The notes: a model not told the origin generated them from the letters alone. A stretch of 64,000 nt of DNA from Adiantum capillus-veneris (GCA_014529385.2 CM043959.1:53803253-53867252), one strand, 5' to 3'. Positions 24,027-35,297 are shown, counted from the stretch's first letter. Numbers and translations are program-made.

Positions 24027-25614
24027 TGTAACATTTAATGGCCTAATAACTTGTGTGTAGCGGAAATTAGCATGAACATAGTGGGCATTTCATTAGAATA
24101 GATTCCTAATGAGAATTACAAGAGTGCTTGGGTGGAGAGAGCAACAAAAAGCATAACACCTAGTTAGATAGCATCGACAATACTTTCAAAACAGAGAGAA
24201 ATTAAGCTATTGACAACAGTTGAGGACCGGATTTTCATGGAGCCGGTCCCCCCTCCAAAAGGCTTTGTATTATGGTTTCTCCCATCAAGAGAGACATTGT
24301 ACAATACAATTCTTTGTGTTCCTTCAAGACTAGCTAGTGCAATGAAGATGGAAACTTCATGCACTAAGCAAAACACTTAACAAACACAACTTGAATTATC
24401 CCCGTTCTCAGACCCAAGACCTCACACACCTTCGAAGATGGTGAGAGCTAGCAGGGTATGAGAGTAGATTGAGAGGAAGAAGGAGTATCTTACGAGAAAG
24501 ATGTACATCTCCTCACATAATCACTCATATGTAGCATAGCTTAGCTTAGTAATTAGCTTGGTAGAGGAGACGAGCATGCATTGAATCTTGGCTCTTGGTT
24601 GGATTTGCATCCACATGCCAAGAGAGTGTTGATGTAGGCTTCTATCTCACAAGCTTGGAGTAGGTGATGAGTTCTCCATTAAAGCTTGGGAAGAGATAGT
24701 CTTCTCTTTCTTCACACATGAGCTTGTGTGAGTGTGTGTGTGATAATGCCTTGCAAAAATGAGCCCCCTCTCTCTCTTGGGCGAGCCCTCTTGCTAATTG
24801 CTCTTGCTGAAGCCTCATTGGCCCTCCCCAAGTCAAGCCAATTACAATTAAGCAGCATAAGTGATAGCCTTCTGACATGTGTCCCCCTTTCCCCTTTTGT
24901 GAGAGCTTTAGGTAATTAAATAATTAAACTAAACTCTCATTGGACCCCTTTGCCTCCTGGCCAATAGGAATCAGGCAAGCCATGGGGCTTCTGAATGCTC
25001 ATTGGACCCCTTGGGAGACTGCCCAATAGTCTTCTAGGAGACTTAATTATCATTGGTTTCTTTTATTAAATGTTTTTAAATTAATTAAACTAGATTTACT
25101 CTAGCTTAATTCTCATTGGTCCACTTCAAGGGTCATCCAATAGAAATTGGGCACACCTTGTGGGCATCTGGCCTAGGGAGCTGACATGTGTCCCTCATTC
25201 CCTTTGTGTAAAGGGAGCCTGTGTGTGTGTGTGTGGCTTTCTCTCTCATCCCCTACCTTTAGGGCTCGCCCCCTCCCATGTAGGGATGTGCAAAGACTTT
25301 TAGGGCACACACAAAGCATCCAATTTTCCCTAGGGTTGACCTTTTGGACACAACCTTTGAATTTTGGAACCTTAGCATTTTGGAAGTCTTAATGGGCTGA
25401 ACCTTAGGGTCTTTTTAGCCCATTGTTGCACATGGCTCTTTTGCAGATGGCCCCCCCTTTGGATCCCTATTTTCCCTCCTTTGGATCCCTACTGTGGCCG
25501 GTCTGCTAGCTTAACCAATATTCTAGTTTTTTCTCCCCTGGCCTTCCCCACATTAAATGATCAGTTTAATATGAGAAAATCATTTAGGAGAATTAGATAT
25601 TGATTATTATGACA
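24027..25614 (-). repeat. Chromovirus 5' LTR
   Basis: This is the partner of 16716-18303 with the same length and ends. In element orientation it should carry the promoter; the CCAAT/ATTGG cluster lies at 24930-25160. Confidence 0.95.
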
Positions 25615-25620
25615 CTTCTC

Positions 25621-25800
25621 TATTTTAGAACACAAGATTGTAACAATTTTGTATTTTAGAATACAAAATTACAACACAAGTGTATTCTAGAATACATGTT
25701 TGTAACCCATGTGTATTCTAGAATAAAGTTTGTAGCATAGGTGTACTCTAGAATAGAACTTTGTTGCAATCTTGTATTCCAAAACACAACGAGAAGGTTT
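25621..25800. repeat. Tandem degenerate TATTCTAGAATA repeats
   Basis: Five to six imperfect units of about 30 bp are built on the palindrome GTATTCTAGAATAC followed by a variant of AAGTTTGTAACA. They continue the pair of units at 16665-16709, interrupted by the chromovirus. Confidence 0.75.
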
Positions 25801-25957
25801 TGCTCTCTCTAGAGGTCGTATCTAGGTATGTCTTTTCCACCTTCATCTCCATCTTCATGTTCTCCATCTCCTTGTTCTCTATGTGAGTTTGCCTTATCTT
25901 CATGTGTGTACTTTTGCATGGTTGTGTGCAAATCATTTTTGTGTTTTCGTGCGTGCG

Positions 25958-26766
25958 CGAAGTTTAAAGGCGATTTTCAGGTCCAGAACTTGGACAAACA
26001 TATTCAGCATTCCGAGAAATTCTCTAGCAAGTGTCTTGCGGTTTTACCCCCCTTTTGCAGCTGTTTATGCCCTCAAAATTTTGTTTTGAGCATCACAGCA
26101 GAAGATAATTTTCAGCCATACAAAAAATCTGTATCTTACAGAAAACATGTATTAGTGTGGAGGTTAGAATTATACATGGATGATGGATTGTAGATACAAA
26201 GAGAACTATGTTTTGGCAATCTTGTGCAAAGAAAGTTGCCATTGGTCGTTTGATACATTGGTTGTGTTGATCTTTATACACATGGTACGGATTTATTGTT
26301 ATATGCAGAAGGACACAACAAGAAAGCAAGTGTGATTCTTCTATTCTTGATGTACTTTAAGGGCGAAGTTTAAAGGCGATTTTCAGGTCCAGAACTTGGA
26401 CAAACATATTCAGCATTCCGAGAAATTCTCTAGCAAGTGTCTTGCGGTTTTACCCCCCTTTTGCAGCTGTTTATGCCCTCAAAATTTTGTTTTGAGCATC
26501 ACAGCAGAAGATAATTTTCAGCCATACAAAAAATCTGTATCTTACAGAAAACATGTATTAGTGTGGAGGTTAGAATTATACATGGATGATGGATTGTAGA
26601 TACAAAGAGAACTATGTTTTGGCAATCTTGTGCAAAGAAAGTTGCGATTGGTCGTTTGATACATTGGTTGTGTTGATCTTTATACACATGGTACGGATTT
26701 ATTGTTATATGCAGAAGGACACAACAAGAAAGCAAGTGTGATTCTTCTATTCTTGATGTACTTTTC
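25958..26766. repeat. Tandem duplication, unit 406 bp, two copies
   Basis: The block starting CGAAGTTTAAAGGCGATTTT at 25958 is repeated at 26364 and runs to TTGATGTACTTT. By eye the copies differ at a single base (GTTGCC against GTTGCG near 26237 and 26643). Short open frames in both copies are identical because of this, not because of selection. No function was recognised. Confidence 0.9.
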
Positions 26767-26899
26767 AATGAGTATAGGTTGGATGGTAGAAACTAGTCTC
26801 TTTTGGTCTTCCTTGGTCAAACGAGTGCTTGTTGTAAGAAATTTATGAGATTATGTGGTTGGCTTGGAGATTGAACCGTTGAGTCTTGCTCTAGACACT

Positions 26900-27908
26900 C
26901 CACAAAGAGATAGTGTGAGTACTACTGTAGCACCTATTGTTGTTGAGACACTAGAGCAAGGAAGATGGAACTAGCATAATACACTTACTTTTGGTATCAT
27001 TTGTTAAAATATAAAAGATCTATTGCGCCATAACTAAAGACATACTTTGATTTTTTTTTGTTTAAATACACGTAAATTCTTAATTTTCTACTTAAGAAAG
27101 CCTTGAAATATGAGAGATTTTTCAATTTTCTTTGTTTGATTTTTTTGCAATTTTATATCCTTCTTGTTGTTTTTAAGTATATATTTTGGATTTGGCATTC
27201 GTGATAGCAAGAATTTATGGTTCTTTTGTCGATGTTTGCAGCTTCTTCTTTGTAAAGCCTTCTCCTTTTGGTGATGCTCATGTTTTTAAGAAGCAAAGAA
27301 GAGGTCAACAATCTAATCTCGCTAATCAATCTTCATCTGCTCTAATTGGTTTAGGTTGTACAAGTTCACTCACTCCCTCATGTAGTAAATTTGCTTCCAT
27401 CAGTCCACAAAGAGATAGTGTGAGTACTACTGTAGCACCTATTGTTGTTGAGACACTAGAGCAAGGAAGATGGAACTAACATAATACACTTACTTTTGGT
27501 ATCATTTGTTAACATATAAAAGATCTATTGCGCCATAACTAAAGACATACTTTGATTTTTTTTTGTTTAAATACACGTAAATTCTTAATTTTCTACTTAA
27601 GAAAGCCTTGAAATATGAGAGATTTTTCAATTTTCTTTGTTTGATTTTTTTGCAATTTTATATCCTTCTTGCTGTTTTTAAGTATATATTTTGGATTTGG
27701 CATTCGTGATAGCAAGAATTTATGGTTCTTTTGTCGATGTTTGCAGCTTCTTCTTTGTAAAGCCTTCTCCTTTTGGTGATGCTCATGTTTTTAAGAAGCA
27801 AAGAAGAGGTCAACAATCTAATCTCGCTAATCAATCTTCATCTGCTCTAATTGGTTTAGGTTGTACAAGTTCACTCACTCCCTCATGTAGTAAATTTGCT
27901 TCCATCAG
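26900..27908 (+). repeat. Tandem duplication, unit 505 bp, two copies
   Basis: The unit starts at CCACAAAGAGATAGTGTGAG (26900 and 27405). Each copy includes an AT-rich stretch followed by a coding-like segment (MDLAFVIARIYGSFVDVCSF...) ending at SPSCSKFASIS-like residues. Copies differ at a few positions only (for example TTGTTAAAATA against TTGTTAACATA). The duplicated segment contains a possible exon preceded by a pyrimidine-rich stretch, but I do not recognise the protein. Confidence 0.85.
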
Positions 27909-28449
27909 TCCTCACTTTCAAGCACTTAGGATACGTGGGTCAATAGCTGGATCAGATTCTAGAAGACAAGTGCTTCCACCTCCTTTCGCTTTTGAAAGTG
28001 CTGCTCCTCGATGAAATTTGTTAGCTGCTCATCAATTTCTAGAACAAGCTCAAGGTATTGACGAGACTTTATCGATGTTGCCTTTACAGAGAGTCATTGT
28101 TCTCCCTAGAGGTATGCTTGCTACCTCTCATAAACAAAAGAAAAGCATCAACTCATGATGTTCAAATCCTTTGGGAGCATGCACGACACAAGAAGCCTGA
28201 AGGTCATGCTTGGTCAATTTGAGTAGGTGTTTTTCGAGCACAATCAAACGATTATTGAACCTCTTATTTTTTTATGACGATGATGATAAAGGTCCCAACA
28301 ACGAGAATAGCATTTTCAAAGTGGTAGGTTATCTTGTTGATGTCAGAGAAAATACATCGCATGATATCTTATATTGTCTTCTAGAAGGGAAAGAAAAACA
28401 AATTGTGAATGACAAAGAGAAGAAATATGCTTTCAAACTTGCTTCATAA
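27909..28449 (+). pseudogene. Unrecognised coding-like fragments
   Basis: After the second 505-bp copy the frame continues as PHFQALRIRGSIAGSDSRRQ, reaches a stop near 28012, and reads on with plausible amino-acid composition (FLEQAQGIDETLSMLPLQRV). A second segment (28210-28449) has an acidic patch YDDDDKGPNNENS and ends LEGKEKQIVNDKEKKYAF. There are two or more interruptions. The pieces look like remnants of one gene or element protein. I do not recognise a family, and composition alone is weak evidence. Confidence 0.3.
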
Positions 28450-29008
28450 TTTTAGTTTTTGGTTTTGTTTATGAAGCTTTGTTGCAAAAGTATCGATAAT
28501 CTTGCAACTTAACTTTTTTAAAAAATAGATGTAAAATTTGGGGTTTGTAAATTATAAGCGTGTGTTTTATTTGCATTTGTCATCACAATAGTGAAATCAC
28601 AAAGTTTATGTTTTATTAATTGGTCAAAAATTGATGTGATTATGGGAATGTAATTTTTTTGAGTTAAACATGTGATTGTAAATTCGTCAAGTCTCCATTG
28701 TTTTCAAGATTTTTCATTGTTAAATGAAGTATGACGTAGAAATTTTAAGATTTTTTAGCCATAATTTTTTTTAAAAAAAACTTGCGAGCTTAAATGCTCA
28801 TTTTTTGGGCTATTTTTGGGTTTTTTTGTGGCAATCAAAGCTACACCTCATGCCCTGTTGTAATTTTTGATGACCAAGTGTTCCTGACTAAAAATGACCC
28901 AAAAGGGGTAATTTGACCATTTTGAAAAGTGCTTCACCTCGCATCCTAATTGAGTGTTGAAAGTCCCAATCGTACCCGAACTCCATGCCATAACCCAAGC
29001 ATCCAATT
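28450..29008. other. AT-rich non-coding interval
   Basis: No supported gene or repeat is seen. Poly-T and poly-A runs are common. It ends in a C-run (29009-29020) joined to a CT microsatellite. Confidence 0.5.
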
Positions 29009-29019
29009 CCCCCCCCCCC

Positions 29020-29023
<4 letters not shown>

Positions 29024-29076
<53 letters not shown>
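29024..29076. repeat. (CT)n microsatellite
   Basis: An uninterrupted TC repeat of about 26 units directly follows a C-run. Confidence 0.97.
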
Positions 29077-29079
<3 letters not shown>

Positions 29080-29211
29080 AAGCAGCTTGGGTCTCGTCCA
29101 CAAGTTTTCGATGAGATATGCCGACTCCTGTTGCTTGGAGGTCATGGATATGGAGCCTTAGAGCCAGTCATAGTGGGGCTAAGGCAGGAGCTCTAAGGTG
29201 GGGCTGAGGTG

Positions 29212-29754
29212 TAATGCCAAGGGAAAACCCACGCTAGGTGCGGACAGGAAATTTATTTATTGCAGCTGACAGGTGGCAAAAGCAAAGGATATACATTTTA
29301 TGTACATTTTATTATTCAAGTGCTCTTTATGAGCTATGAATATTATTGTGTCGGGTCGGGCAGTGTATACTCATTTTGAGCATTCAAGAAATCTATAAAT
29401 AAATACGTCCAAGAAGAAAATGCTCACTCTTGCATGGGGGGAGATTACACCCAGTGCGTGTGTCTATTCTTATCTCCTCTCCTCTCTTCTCGCTCGTTGT
29501 GCCGGTATAGCACTCCGTTTTAGGAGGTGCATCTGCAGGCGCTCTCTTACTCTTTCTCGCCCTATGTCTCTCTCTGTTCGCGTACGACTTCGATTATATG
29601 CTTACGTGATTATCCAGGTATGCAGATTTTTTGGTGTATGGCTTGTAGTATGTGGTTTTGGGGATTTTGCACAATCCTCTGCGCTCTTGCTTGTAGCAGT
29701 GGTATCAAAGCAATAATATTCATAGGTCATAAAGAGCACTCAAATAATAAAATC
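29212..29754. mobile_element. Nested foldback segment holding a solo-LTR-like unit
   Basis: The segment lies between two direct copies of TAATGCCAAGGG (29213 and 29755). Inside, about 40 bp at 29309-29347 (core GTGCTCTTTATGAGCTATGA) recurs inverted at 29712-29753. Between the arms is an LTR-like unit (see 29347-29698). This may be a short non-autonomous retroelement inserted in, or flanked by, a foldback element. Boundaries are approximate. Confidence 0.5.
29347..29698 (+). repeat. LTR-like unit followed by a primer-site-like sequence (TRIM-like)
   Basis: This 352-bp unit begins TGTGTCGGGTCGGGCAGTG and ends CTTGTAGCA. Two bases later is TGGTATCAAAGC (29700-29711), one mismatch from the iMet primer site used by plant retrotransposons. 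A TATA-like CTATAAATAAATAC lies at 29393-29406, followed by a CT-rich stretch as in a 5' untranslated leader. There is no second LTR and no coding region. Confidence 0.55.
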
Positions 29755-29963
29755 TAATGCCAAGGGCAAACCGAGGGGGGGTCATGGACCCAGGCCAAGG
29801 GCCGCCTGCTAGTGTGAGAACCCAAGGAACTGCCTTGAGGATTCTCTGCCCTACCACCCTTTATATAGGCCCTTGGCTATCCATATTTAGAATTTCTTGT
29901 CCACACCTAGCAATCGGCCCTTGGCGTGGGTCCATGACACCCCTGGGTTTGTCATTGGTATTA
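29755..29963. mobile_element. MITE-like element with 50-bp terminal inverted repeats
   Basis: Left end TAATGCCAAGGGCAAACC and the right end (reverse complement TAATACCAATGACAAACC) form terminal inverted repeats. These continue through GTCATGGACCCA and GCCAAGGGCC on both sides, about 50 bp in all. Total length is 209 bp with no coding capacity. The outermost TA may be a TA target duplication. Confidence 0.75.
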
Positions 29964-30381
29964 CATGAGGGAGGGGACAAGGGAATCAACGGGCGACAGA
30001 GGTAGAAAGAGACGGAGCTGCTTACATGTATTTTTATTTTTCTTTGGGAGCAGAGGGAATATCCCATAGAATCTGAACAACCAACTATTTTTTATTAAAA
30101 CTATGCGTGATACAAAAAAACAATCCCCAAAAATCACATGATTCCTTCAAAATATTATCCCTCTCCCCCTCCCCCCCCCCCTTTTTCCTTCTCTTCTCTG
30201 CACCGCTTTCGCTCTCCACGCTACACCGCCTCCTCCTGCACCTGCCCGCCCCATCACCATAGCATTGTCCCCAACCCTTTGCTCCTCTGCGGACAGACAC
30301 TGCAGCAATCAAACAGGCGCTTCAGCCGCTTGCATCACTATAGGGGAGAGAGATTGCAGACGCGTGCAGGAGTGCATTGGG

Positions 30382-30384
<3 letters not shown>

Positions 30385-30462
<78 letters not shown>
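30385..30462. repeat. (GA)n microsatellite
   Basis: About 39 uninterrupted AG units. Confidence 0.97.
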
Positions 30463-30465
<3 letters not shown>

Positions 30466-30716
30466 CATACAACTGTCCTCTATAGACCCACCACACACAC
30501 ACACGCAGAGACTCGGCTCGCATCCCAGTTGCAACCTCCTTCCCTGCTCTCGTGTTGCCCCTGCCTCAAAACTCCTGTAGTAGTTCGTTCGTTGCCTTTG
30601 CGTAACCTGACCTCACAAAGACCTGCATGCATGAACTACCTACACGCATGAACTACTTTATCCCCACCTCAAAAACATCTACAATCGCAACACCCAGAAG
30701 TCGGTTGACACAACAC

Positions 30717-30718
<2 letters not shown>

Positions 30719-30757
<39 letters not shown>
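30719..30757. repeat. (GA)n microsatellite
   Basis: About 19 GA units. Confidence 0.95.
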
Positions 30758-30763
<6 letters not shown>

Positions 30764-30830
30764 GTTAGGAGCATCTAGAACCTTGGAGAGCTACGATAGA
30801 GAGAGAAAAGGCATGGTGTCACCCACAGTC

Positions 30831-30831
<1 letters not shown>

Positions 30832-30877
<46 letters not shown>
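30832..30877. repeat. (GA)n microsatellite
   Basis: About 22 GA units. Confidence 0.95.
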
Positions 30878-30879
<2 letters not shown>

Positions 30880-31532
30880 ATACGGCGCGGCCTACTTCGC
30901 AACCCACACGTGTATGTTTCTTTTGCTTTCGGTTGATGGCATCTTCAACAAATTTTCTCTTTCCTCCATTTTTTATAAATCGGTCACGCATACATATCTA
31001 GAGCAAGCGTGGAGGCAATGGCCTCGTGAAGGGGGTAGAGTGTGACTTCTACCCACTATCACTGTCCTACTGTTGTAGAGCTGGCAGGGAGCCTAAAGCT
31101 TAGCTGATTGTTGCCTATAAACGTGTCGAAAGCAAGAAAAGATTATGGGCTAAGACTCTTTCCTTTAAGCTGAAATTGTTGACCAAAAAGGGTATTGCAA
31201 TTTGAGTCCGGACAGAAATCGATCGAGTATCAAAAAAAATGAGGACAAGTGTACAATGCTGAAAAATTCTATATTTTCTTTTTTATTTATTTCCAGACAT
31301 CTGCAGGATGGGGGCTCCTAAATTTGGGGCGGTGGGCCCGGGATAGAAAAAAAGTCGAATTCGACTTTTTATCCACTTCGGCTAAATTTATAGATCAAAG
31401 AAAAGATATTAATATTATTATTATTACTCTCTAAAGATTAACGTTTTTTCTTATAACACACGTCTTCGATTTGCTCTTCCTTTTTTGGCAATTAGAATTT
31501 CTCTTACTAACGTCTGTTTATTAAAACACCTT

Positions 31533-31589
31533 TTCTCTCTCTCTCTCTCTCTCTCTTTCTGCTTAAAACACCTGCAGTGCAGCTCGCTG

Positions 31590-31640
<51 letters not shown>
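31533..31640. repeat. Two (CT)n microsatellites just upstream of the STP start
   Basis: CT tracts at 31533-31556 and 31592-31640 are separated by about 35 bases that include CTGCAGTGCAG. Confidence 0.95.
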
Positions 31641-31642
<2 letters not shown>

Positions 31643-31695
31643 ATCTCATCAGACATAAGTATCTGACATAAGAAGGTCTAACCAGCAAGCTCTCC

Positions 31696-34600
31696 ATGGC
31701 AGGTAAGCATAATTAGTTAAACCTCAGCTGATCGAACACCGGTTTGCTAATGAAGTGGTATTAATTAAGCTTTCTGCAGCTTTACTTAACTACTGTAAAC
31801 TGACTAGATAGTTAATCAGCTGACTGGTATCTTGATTAAGTAGTTAATTAAGTACACCCCCATCATTAGTCCTACATGCAGAAAGCTTAGAGAATTTTGT
31901 CCATCTCTAAGCTAACTTCGGCTTCACTCTTCTTAAGTAAACTGCTTATTTGGAAGTTCTTTTTTAGCAGGATCAGGCTTTTCTGTTATATTCTTTGGTA
32001 AAAATTCGAAAAGCCTGCGGCTGATTGATTAGTTCAAGCTTAACAGAAAAGTACAATTAGCTTGAGTTAGAGTTCACTTCATAGTCCCCTGCAATCTCTT
32101 CTTAGAAAAAATCTCTTCAACTTTCCATTGAAAAAGAAGATTGGGTACATTTCAGGAGGGGGATTCTCAGCAGCACCTGCTGCTGGGAGCAGAGCTGCCG
32201 AATATGAAGGCAAAATTACCTTCTATGTCATCATCACCTGCATTATTGCGGCAAGTGGCGGCCTTATGTTCGGCTATGATGTTGGTATTTCAGGTAACAC
32301 TTACAGATTCTCTTATACACAATTTGTGTATGTAGTTCTTCCTTTGCAAGCATGCATCTTTGCACAGATCCATCTTGATCACTTGCACATAAGTAGAGAA
32401 TTTCAGATACGGTAGGCGATGCGTTTCAACAGAGAGTATGTTTGTGCAAATTTTCAAACATGCACATTAAGCAGTCATCGTTGTAATGAGATGGATGGAA
32501 ATGTGAATTGGGTTTTGTTGACTGCGCGTTTTTTGTGAAGTTGGATATACCTGTGTATGCAACACATTTCTGTATGTTTTTGTGGAAGGTCAATGTAGAT
32601 GTGCATGACTTGAACTGACAGGGATATGTCTAAAGCATGTGGAAATGTACATACGTACATGTGTATTTGTCTGCGTATGTATATGTATGTGTCTATTTTC
32701 ATACACATAGAGAGTTCCGGTGATATAGGAAGCTTGCACTCTCACGACGAGAGTAGCGTTTCAGGCGGAGTATACGTATATGTGTATGTATTATGTATCT
32801 GTGCATATGCATATGTATAAGTATGTACTGTATATGCATATAAACGCATAGACTAGAGTTCCAGTGATATAGGAAGTGTCTCCTCTCACACTCATAATGA
32901 GCTTCGCATTTCAGGCGGAGTTACATCCATGGATGACTTTCTGGCAAAGTTCTTTCCTGAAGTGTTGAGGAACAAAGAGACAAGCGCCACAACAGGGGAC
33001 AGCTACTGCCAATACGACAACCAAAATTTGCAGCTCTTCACATCTTCCCTCTACTTGGCAGCTCTTATAGCAACATTCTTCGCATCCATAGTGACCCGCA
33101 AGTATGGTAGGAAGGTCACCATGCTTGTTGCAGGCGTCTTTTTCGATGTCGGAGTGGTGCTCAATGCGGCTGCCCAGGACTTGCCCATGCTTATCATCGG
33201 TCGCATTCTTCTTGGCTGCGGTGTGGGATTTGCTAATCAGGTAGTATCCTATTCTGAGTACAATGTTTGATGTCAAATATGTATGAATGTATGTATGTAC
33301 ATATGAGAGAAGATTGCTGATTTGCGGATGCTGTTTGTGCAGGGAGTGCCGTTATTCCTCTCCGAAATCGCACCTACGCACCTCAGAGGGGCGCTCAACA
33401 TCTTGTTTCAGCTGAATGTAACCATAGGGATCCTCTTTGCAAACCTTGTCAACTATGGCACACTTCGCATCCGGCCATGGGGGTGGCGTCTGTCGCTAGC
33501 CATAGCTGGAGTACCCGCTTTGTGCCTAACCCTTGGAAGCTTAGTGCTTGTAGAGACGCCCAATAGCTTGGTCGAGAGGGGCCACTTAGAGAAGGCGAAG
33601 GTAGTATTGAAGAAGATAAGGGGTACAGACAACATCAATGCAGAATTCGAAGATCTTGTCGAAGCAAGCCACATTGCCCAACAAGTAAAGCACCCATTTA
33701 GGAACTTGATTCAGAGAAGAAACTGGCCGCAGCTTGTAATCACGTGCGCGCTTCAGATTTTCCAGCAGTTTACAGGCATCAATGCCATCATGTTCTATGC
33801 TCCTGTTCTATTTCAAACTCTTGGGTTCAAGAATGATGCATCTCTGTACTCGGCTGTGATTACGGGAGCCGTCAATGTTCTCTCGACGCTTGTGGGGGTT
33901 TATTCGGTTGATAAGGTCGGGCGCAGAGTGCTGCTGCTTGAAGCTTGTGTGCAAATGTTTTTGTCTCAGGTATTGTAATCATCTGTTTGACCTCATATAT
34001 TGCACTATATGTCTTGTCAGTCGTGTGGTAAAGCTCATTACTACACTGGGGGGTTCACTATATGTAAAGCCTAGGCCCTCTATAGACTATATCACATGCA
34101 TTGAAGGCCTATTTGTGGTAAAGAGCTCTCACTACTACAACAGTATATGTAAAGCCTCTCTATCACAGGCGTTCTAGGCTTACATATTTATGAGTGACCC
34201 CCCCAAACTACTAGATCAGATGATATATATGCTTGGAGTAGTATGCTAGAGAGAGAGAATGTATACTAACAAGATTGCATCGTTACGCAGGTGGCAATCG
34301 GTATTCTTCTAGGTGTTGGGCTCAAAAGCGGTGGGTCGGAGCTATCGCATGGGACGGCCATTGTGGTGGTGCTGATGGTGTGTGTGTTTGTGTCTGCATT
34401 TGCATGGTCATGGGGCCCATTGGGATGGCTAATTCCGAGTGAGATCTTCCCACTCGAGACAAGGTCATCAGGGCAAAGTGTGACAGTATGCATAAACATG
34501 CTCTTCACATTTGTGATTGCACAGGCATTTTTGTCAATGCTGTGTACATTCAAGTATGGCATTTTCTTGTTCTTTGCGGCGTGGGTCGTGGTAATGGGCA

Positions 34601-34761
34601 TCTTCACGCTGCTCTTTATTCCGGAGACAAAGAACATCCCCATTGAAGAGATGGGAGTTGTGTGGAAGCAACATTGGTTTTGGAAGAGGATTGTGCCCAG
34701 CTCGGATTATCCCGAGGCAGGCACAGACAATGGATTGGAGCTTAAACCAGTCCCAATATAA
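31696..34761 (+). CDS. STP-family monosaccharide/H+ symporter, five coding exons
   Basis: This is a plasma-membrane hexose/proton symporter of the plant sugar transport protein (STP) family within the major facilitator superfamily. Coding exons are 31696-31702 (ATGGCAG only), 32156-32293, 32915-33240, 33343-33969 and 34291-34761. All introns are GT...AG and phases join cleanly into 522 residues, the usual STP length. Visible signatures are [15 protein letters not shown] in helix 1 (its Asp is the proton site in STPs), RKYGRK in loop 2-3, [42 protein letters not shown] in helix 7, [25 protein letters not shown] and [19 protein letters not shown] and SMLCTFKYG supply the two Cys that form the STP lid disulphide. 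Nothing is broken. It is the only complete host gene in the window. The exact STP member cannot be assigned. Confidence 0.97.
31703..32155 (+). other. STP intron 1
   Basis: The donor GTAAGC follows ATGGCAG; the acceptor is ACATTTCAG. The intron separates a 7-nt coding exon from the rest. Confidence 0.9.
32294..32914 (+). other. STP intron 2 with TG/TA-rich repeats
   Basis: Donor GTAACA, acceptor CGCATTTCAG. The intron carries two similar segments ending in CGTTTCAGGCGGAG (near 32756) and CGCATTTCAGGCGGAG (32905). The first is a copy of the acceptor region, so an alternative 3' splice site is possible. Between them are ATGTATATGTATGTG-type repeats. Confidence 0.85.
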
Positions 34762-35140
34762 TGGCAACATTGGTGTCTTGCTTCTAATCATTCTGCGCCT
34801 TCGGATTGACGAGCTCTCCACATTGTAAAGTAGTAATTTTGTGTAAAAAGTGCTTGCTTTTTTGTTTGCAAGCACTATTTTTTCCTCTGTCACAACTCTA
34901 AACAATGCCATGTATATATTGAATGTCAATTTGATTTTGAGTAGTAGGCTAAATTAGTGGTTGATGTGTGTGAGTCTGTGCAATCTAATATTGTGGAGTG
35001 TGTGCTACAATTCTATGCAATCCTCTCACAGGATTCTCTCTCTAAAGAATTCACCCTAGAAAAGGCCCATTCTGCAATCATATATTGCACAAGAAGTTTT
35101 GGACTAATTCTCACAATGATTCCCACATTGTGACTTTCCT
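34762..35140 (+). other. STP 3' flank
   Basis: Probable 3' untranslated region and intergenic DNA; no clear single poly-A signal was chosen. No other gene is seen. Confidence 0.5.
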
Positions 35141-35297
35141 TAACATCATGAGCTTTTGTGAGGGAGGCACCGCATACCTAGCTAGGTACGATTGGGGGCA
35201 GGGGACCGTCGGCCTGGTGGGGGGGCTGGGGGTCCCCTGCCCCCAATCGTACCTACCTAGGTATGCAATGCCTCTCGAGCAAAAGCTCATGATGTTA
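35141..35297. repeat. Long hairpin: two 67-bp arms around a 23-bp loop
   Basis: The left arm (35141-35207, TAACATCATGAGCTTTTG at the outer end, GGGGGCAGGGGACC at the inner end) is inverted in 35231-35297 with about 90% pairing. The inner 30 bp is nearly perfect. Length and near-perfect pairing fit a foldback MITE or a young microRNA/siRNA precursor. No clear target duplication is visible. Confidence 0.85.

Larger units (their letters stand above)
16716..25614 (-). mobile_element. Complete Ty3/gypsy chromovirus (LTR to LTR)
   Basis: This 8,899-bp element is bounded by two 1,588-bp LTRs and flanked by the duplicate CTTCTC (16710-16715 and 25615-25620). The coding strand is minus, so the right LTR is the 5' one. 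It has a tRNA-iMet-type primer site next to that LTR, one polyprotein frame, a polypurine-rich site next to the left LTR, and about 350-400 bp of untranslated sequence at each end of the internal region. The two LTRs differ at only about ten positions by eye, so insertion is recent on an evolutionary scale. Confidence 0.95.
29964..31695 (+). promoter_or_regulatory. STP upstream region rich in GA/CT microsatellites
   Basis: No gene is seen. This 1.7 kb upstream of the sugar-transporter ATG contains GA tracts at 30385-30462, 30719-30757 and 30832-30877, and CT tracts at 31533-31556 and 31592-31640. The last CT tract ends 55 bases before the ATG and so probably lies in the 5' leader or core promoter. 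GA/CT repeats can bind BBR/BPC-type GAGA factors in plants. That they act here is inference. Apparent long open frames across the tracts (Arg-Glu or Leu-Ser repeats) are artefacts of the repeats. Confidence 0.45.

Noticed and set aside
25828-26599. Pair of identical small proteins
   Set aside because: They are explained by the 406-bp tandem duplication; the sequence shows no domain or splice context.
30385-30877. Arg-Glu or Leu-Ser repeat proteins
   Set aside because: These open frames are produced by the GA/CT microsatellites and have no start context or flanking coding sequence.
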